Source of the DNA: Maribellus sp. CM-23 | GTDB taxonomy: Bacteria > Bacteroidota > Bacteroidia > Bacteroidales > Prolixibacteraceae | DNA: 64,000 bases | NCBI RefSeq assembly: GCF_021354595.1 | Contig: NZ_JADWYJ010000002.1 | Span: 186,001 to 250,000, forward strand | Reading direction: 5' to 3' | Part shown: positions 62,329 through 64,000 of the stretch, one piece after another | How the letters are laid out: every line of letters begins with the position of its first letter | Numbering within the stretch: position 1 is the stretch's first letter | The notes under the pieces: generated by a model | What the model was told of the DNA's origin: nothing | Databases searched by the model: none | The model's input: only the letters and a program-made list of their open reading frames with translations | Translations under genes and position numbers: made by a program

Positions 62329-62703
62329 ATGAGAGCACTAAAGATTATAATATCAACCATAGCATTGGCATTATTTTTTGGTGGATGTGCTTATGATTTC
62401 ATTCCGCAGGAAGAAGTCATTGACCCGGATGATCCGAATGCGGAAACAATTTCCTTTGCTACAGAGATTGTTCCGATTTTCACATCCAAATGCGTACGCT
62501 GCCACTCAACAGGGGCAACAACTCCTGACCTGTCAACGAACAATGCCTATTCGTCGCTCAACAGTTCAAGGTATGTTAATGAAAGTACTCCTGAGTCGAG
62601 CTTGATTTACACCAAACCACTAGGCAGTCATGGAGCAACCTATTCTGATGCCGAGGCTGCAAAAATATTGCTGTGGATCAAGCAGGGTGCACAGGATAAT
62701 TAA
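62329..62703 (+). CDS. Monoheme c-type cytochrome lipoprotein
   Basis: 124 residues from ATG 62329, with lipobox FFGGC (Cys near 20) and one CxxCH site (CVRCHSTGATTPDL). The C-terminal ILLWIKQGAQDN matches the planctomycete-type cytochrome c family (heme lipoproteins ending in WI-x-GA). ATG 62293 is rejected because it lies within the terminator hairpin. Part of the electron-transfer gene set. Confidence 0.85.
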   Translation: MRALKIIISTIALALFFGGCAYDFIPQEEVIDPDDPNAETISFATEIVPIFTSKCVRCHSTGATTPDLSTNNAYSSLNSSRYVNESTPESSLIYTKPLGSHGATYSDAEAAKILLWIKQGAQDN

Positions 62704-62723
62704 AAAACCAAATCCGAGATATA

Positions 62724-63632
62724 ATGAAAAAATATATATTGACTCTCCTTATTTCAGGATTAACTGTTTCCAGTCTTTTTGCGCAGGAAGAAAAGGAGCC
62801 GGATGCACCGGTCAGCAACCCTTTTGAAAGCGGGATACTGATTGATGCACAAACCACCGTAATTCCCGATGCAAAGACCCTGGAATTTGTCATCCAGCAT
62901 AAGTTTGGTTCAGTTGAAAACGGATCATCCGATTTGTTCGGTATTTATGGTTCGTCAAACATCCGGGTAGCATTGAATTATGTACCGGTTAAAAATTTCC
63001 AGCTTGGTGCAGGTATCACTAAACGGAAAATGATGACCGACCTGAATGCCAAATGGACCATTTTCAAGCAAACTGAAAGAAGTACCGTTCCGGTTTCGGT
63101 AGCCCTTTACGGTGCTATTGGTATCGACGGACGTTCGTTTGATCAGTTTGATGGTTTAGGTTTTAAAGTCGAATCAAAAGCAGTGACCACAATGCCTGAA
63201 TCTTTTGAATTCAATGATCGCTTGTCGTATTATTCGCAATTGATTGTTGGACGGAAAGTTTGCGATGCATTTTCGCTTCAGGTAGGTGCCAGCTTTACGC
63301 ATTATAACACTGTAGACTGGGACAATGACCACGATATAATTGGTTTACACGCCAATGCTCGCTTGAAATTCTCACCACAGGGATCACTGATTGTTACTTA
63401 CGATCACCCGCTGAAAGTGAAAGATATTTCAGAACAGTATACATGGGATCATTGGGCTGAGCCTAGCCTGGCAGTAGGTGTTGAGTTCTTTACCTTTACC
63501 CATGCTTTCCAAATGTTTGTTGGAACAGCCGACGGAATATTACCGATGGAACTAATGATGAACAATCACAACCCGATCAAAGGAAAAAGTTTTGCAATCG
63601 GTTTTACAATCACTCGTTTGTGGATGTTCTAA
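62724..63632 (+). CDS. DUF5777 beta-barrel protein
   Basis: 302 residues with a signal peptide ending SLFAQ. Glycine- and aromatic-rich strands (FVIQHKFGSVENGSSDLFGIYGSSN, split; NVRVALNY-like; AYTHYNTVDW-like) and a final TITRLWMF fit an outer-membrane barrel of DUF5777. It lies between the cytochrome genes, 20 bp after the monoheme gene, suggesting a pore or scaffold for them (inference). Confidence 0.87.
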   Translation: MKKYILTLLISGLTVSSLFAQEEKEPDAPVSNPFESGILIDAQTTVIPDAKTLEFVIQHKFGSVENGSSDLFGIYGSSNIRVALNYVPVKNFQLGAGITKRKMMTDLNAKWTIFKQTERSTVPVSVALYGAIGIDGRSFDQFDGLGFKVESKAVTTMPESFEFNDRLSYYSQLIVGRKVCDAFSLQVGASFTHYNTVDWDNDHDIIGLHANARLKFSPQGSLIVTYDHPLKVKDISEQYTWDHWAEPSLAVGVEFFTFTHAFQMFVGTADGILPMELMMNNHNPIKGKSFAIGFTITRLWMF

Positions 63633-63767
63633 TAAAGTACTGACCATGAAATTGGTTAATAAAGATGGTAATATCGGGTAAAACGGTATTACCATTTTTT
63701 AATAAATGAACGAACTGTTTTCTATTGCACAAAAAGATAAATACAACAATTTAAAATATACAGACCC

Positions 63768-64000
63768 ATGAAAGTCTCCCTGTCAATTTTATTGTTTTTT
63801 CTCTGTCTCAGTTCCTCTGTGAGAACACTGGCGCAGTATTACGACACCCCAAAAGAACACGATTGTTTGAAGTGTCATTCTCAGCAAACCTATTCATTTC
63901 ATAACGAATTGATGGGAACCGATGACAAGAAGTTAATGAATCCCTATTATATCATTGATACTTTAGGGCTAAGAGAAGGAGTGCATAAACAGTTCGATTG
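63768..64000 (+). CDS. c-type cytochrome, cut by the window end
   Basis: The 77 visible residues begin with a signal peptide (cleavage near TLAQ) and one CxxCH site (CLKCHSQQTYSFHNELMG). The pattern resembles multiheme cytochromes of the same set; later heme sites lie beyond the window. ATG 63768 is the natural start before the signal peptide. It follows the barrel gene by 135 bp and is probably co-regulated. Confidence 0.8.
   Translation, partial: MKVSLSILLFFLCLSSSVRTLAQYYDTPKEHDCLKCHSQQTYSFHNELMGTDDKKLMNPYYIIDTLGLREGVHKQFD

Overview
The window is a chromosomal segment of a Bacteroidota bacterium, most likely from the marine or anaerobic Marinilabiliales/Prolixibacteraceae side of the phylum (inference). 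The evidence is the many Bacteroidota-typical families (DUF4251, DUF4412, DUF4377/META, DUF5777, DUF1460, TamB, NhaD), promoters of the TTG-N19-TAnnTTTG type, for example before tRNA-Pro and the his leader, and the near absence of Shine-Dalgarno sequences. Housekeeping genes have moderate GC, while 4.9-13.7 kb is strikingly AT-rich.

Layout. 1-3.1 kb: enolase (5' end outside the window), a DMT exporter and an unknown protein. 3.4-13.75 kb: the outstanding region, an integron-like cassette array. A tyrosine recombinase of Xer-like spacing, without the extra segment typical of IntI, is followed by an attI-like site with direct repeats and then five gene cassettes, all in the same orientation. 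Four complete attC-like sites of about 135 nt and one broken one end the cassettes. The first 9-10 bases of every cassette are the exact reverse complement of that cassette's own R'' box, which is expected if each cassette was once a circle inserted at G^TT. Cargo: a membrane protein, a Vsr/DUF559-like nuclease, a membrane-anchored helical protein, a 1602-residue sacsin-type HSP90-like ATPase with a NOV/DUF3883 nuclease-like C-terminus (a 5.3 kb cassette), and a lipoprotein. 13.7-15 kb is repeat-rich and mostly non-coding.

15-24.3 kb: sodB with a tiny winged-helix gene, a GT2-methyltransferase fusion and a GT39-TPR membrane glycosyltransferase, a PlsC-like acyltransferase with a B3/4 protein, DUF4251, sfsA and tsaD. 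24.5-35.7 kb: a giant TamB protein, NhaD, an ExbB-ExbD-TonB/TolA energising operon, a YitT protein, an array of 41-bp tandem repeats with higher-order structure, and a sodium/solute symporter. 36-51.4 kb: SDR plus VOC pair, DUF1460, outer-membrane proteins, hemolysin III, rhamnulokinase, DUF4412, trxB, tRNA-Pro(GGG), META lipoprotein, DUF488 and an alpha-L-rhamnosidase that could supply rhamnulokinase with rhamnose.

51.5-60 kb: a histidine operon behind a clear attenuator (20-residue leader peptide with HHGHH, antiterminator and terminator). Its order is hisG-EamA-hisD-hisC-hisB-purU-tlpA-hisH-argB, without hisA, hisF or hisI. 60.3 kb to the end: a cysteine-rich Crp/Fnr regulator with Fnr-like boxes before itself and before the next operon, which encodes a hexaheme cytochrome lipoprotein with a collagen-like linker, a monoheme lipoprotein, a DUF5777 barrel and a further c-type cytochrome cut by the window end. 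This looks like an oxygen- or redox-controlled periplasmic/outer-membrane electron-transfer module.
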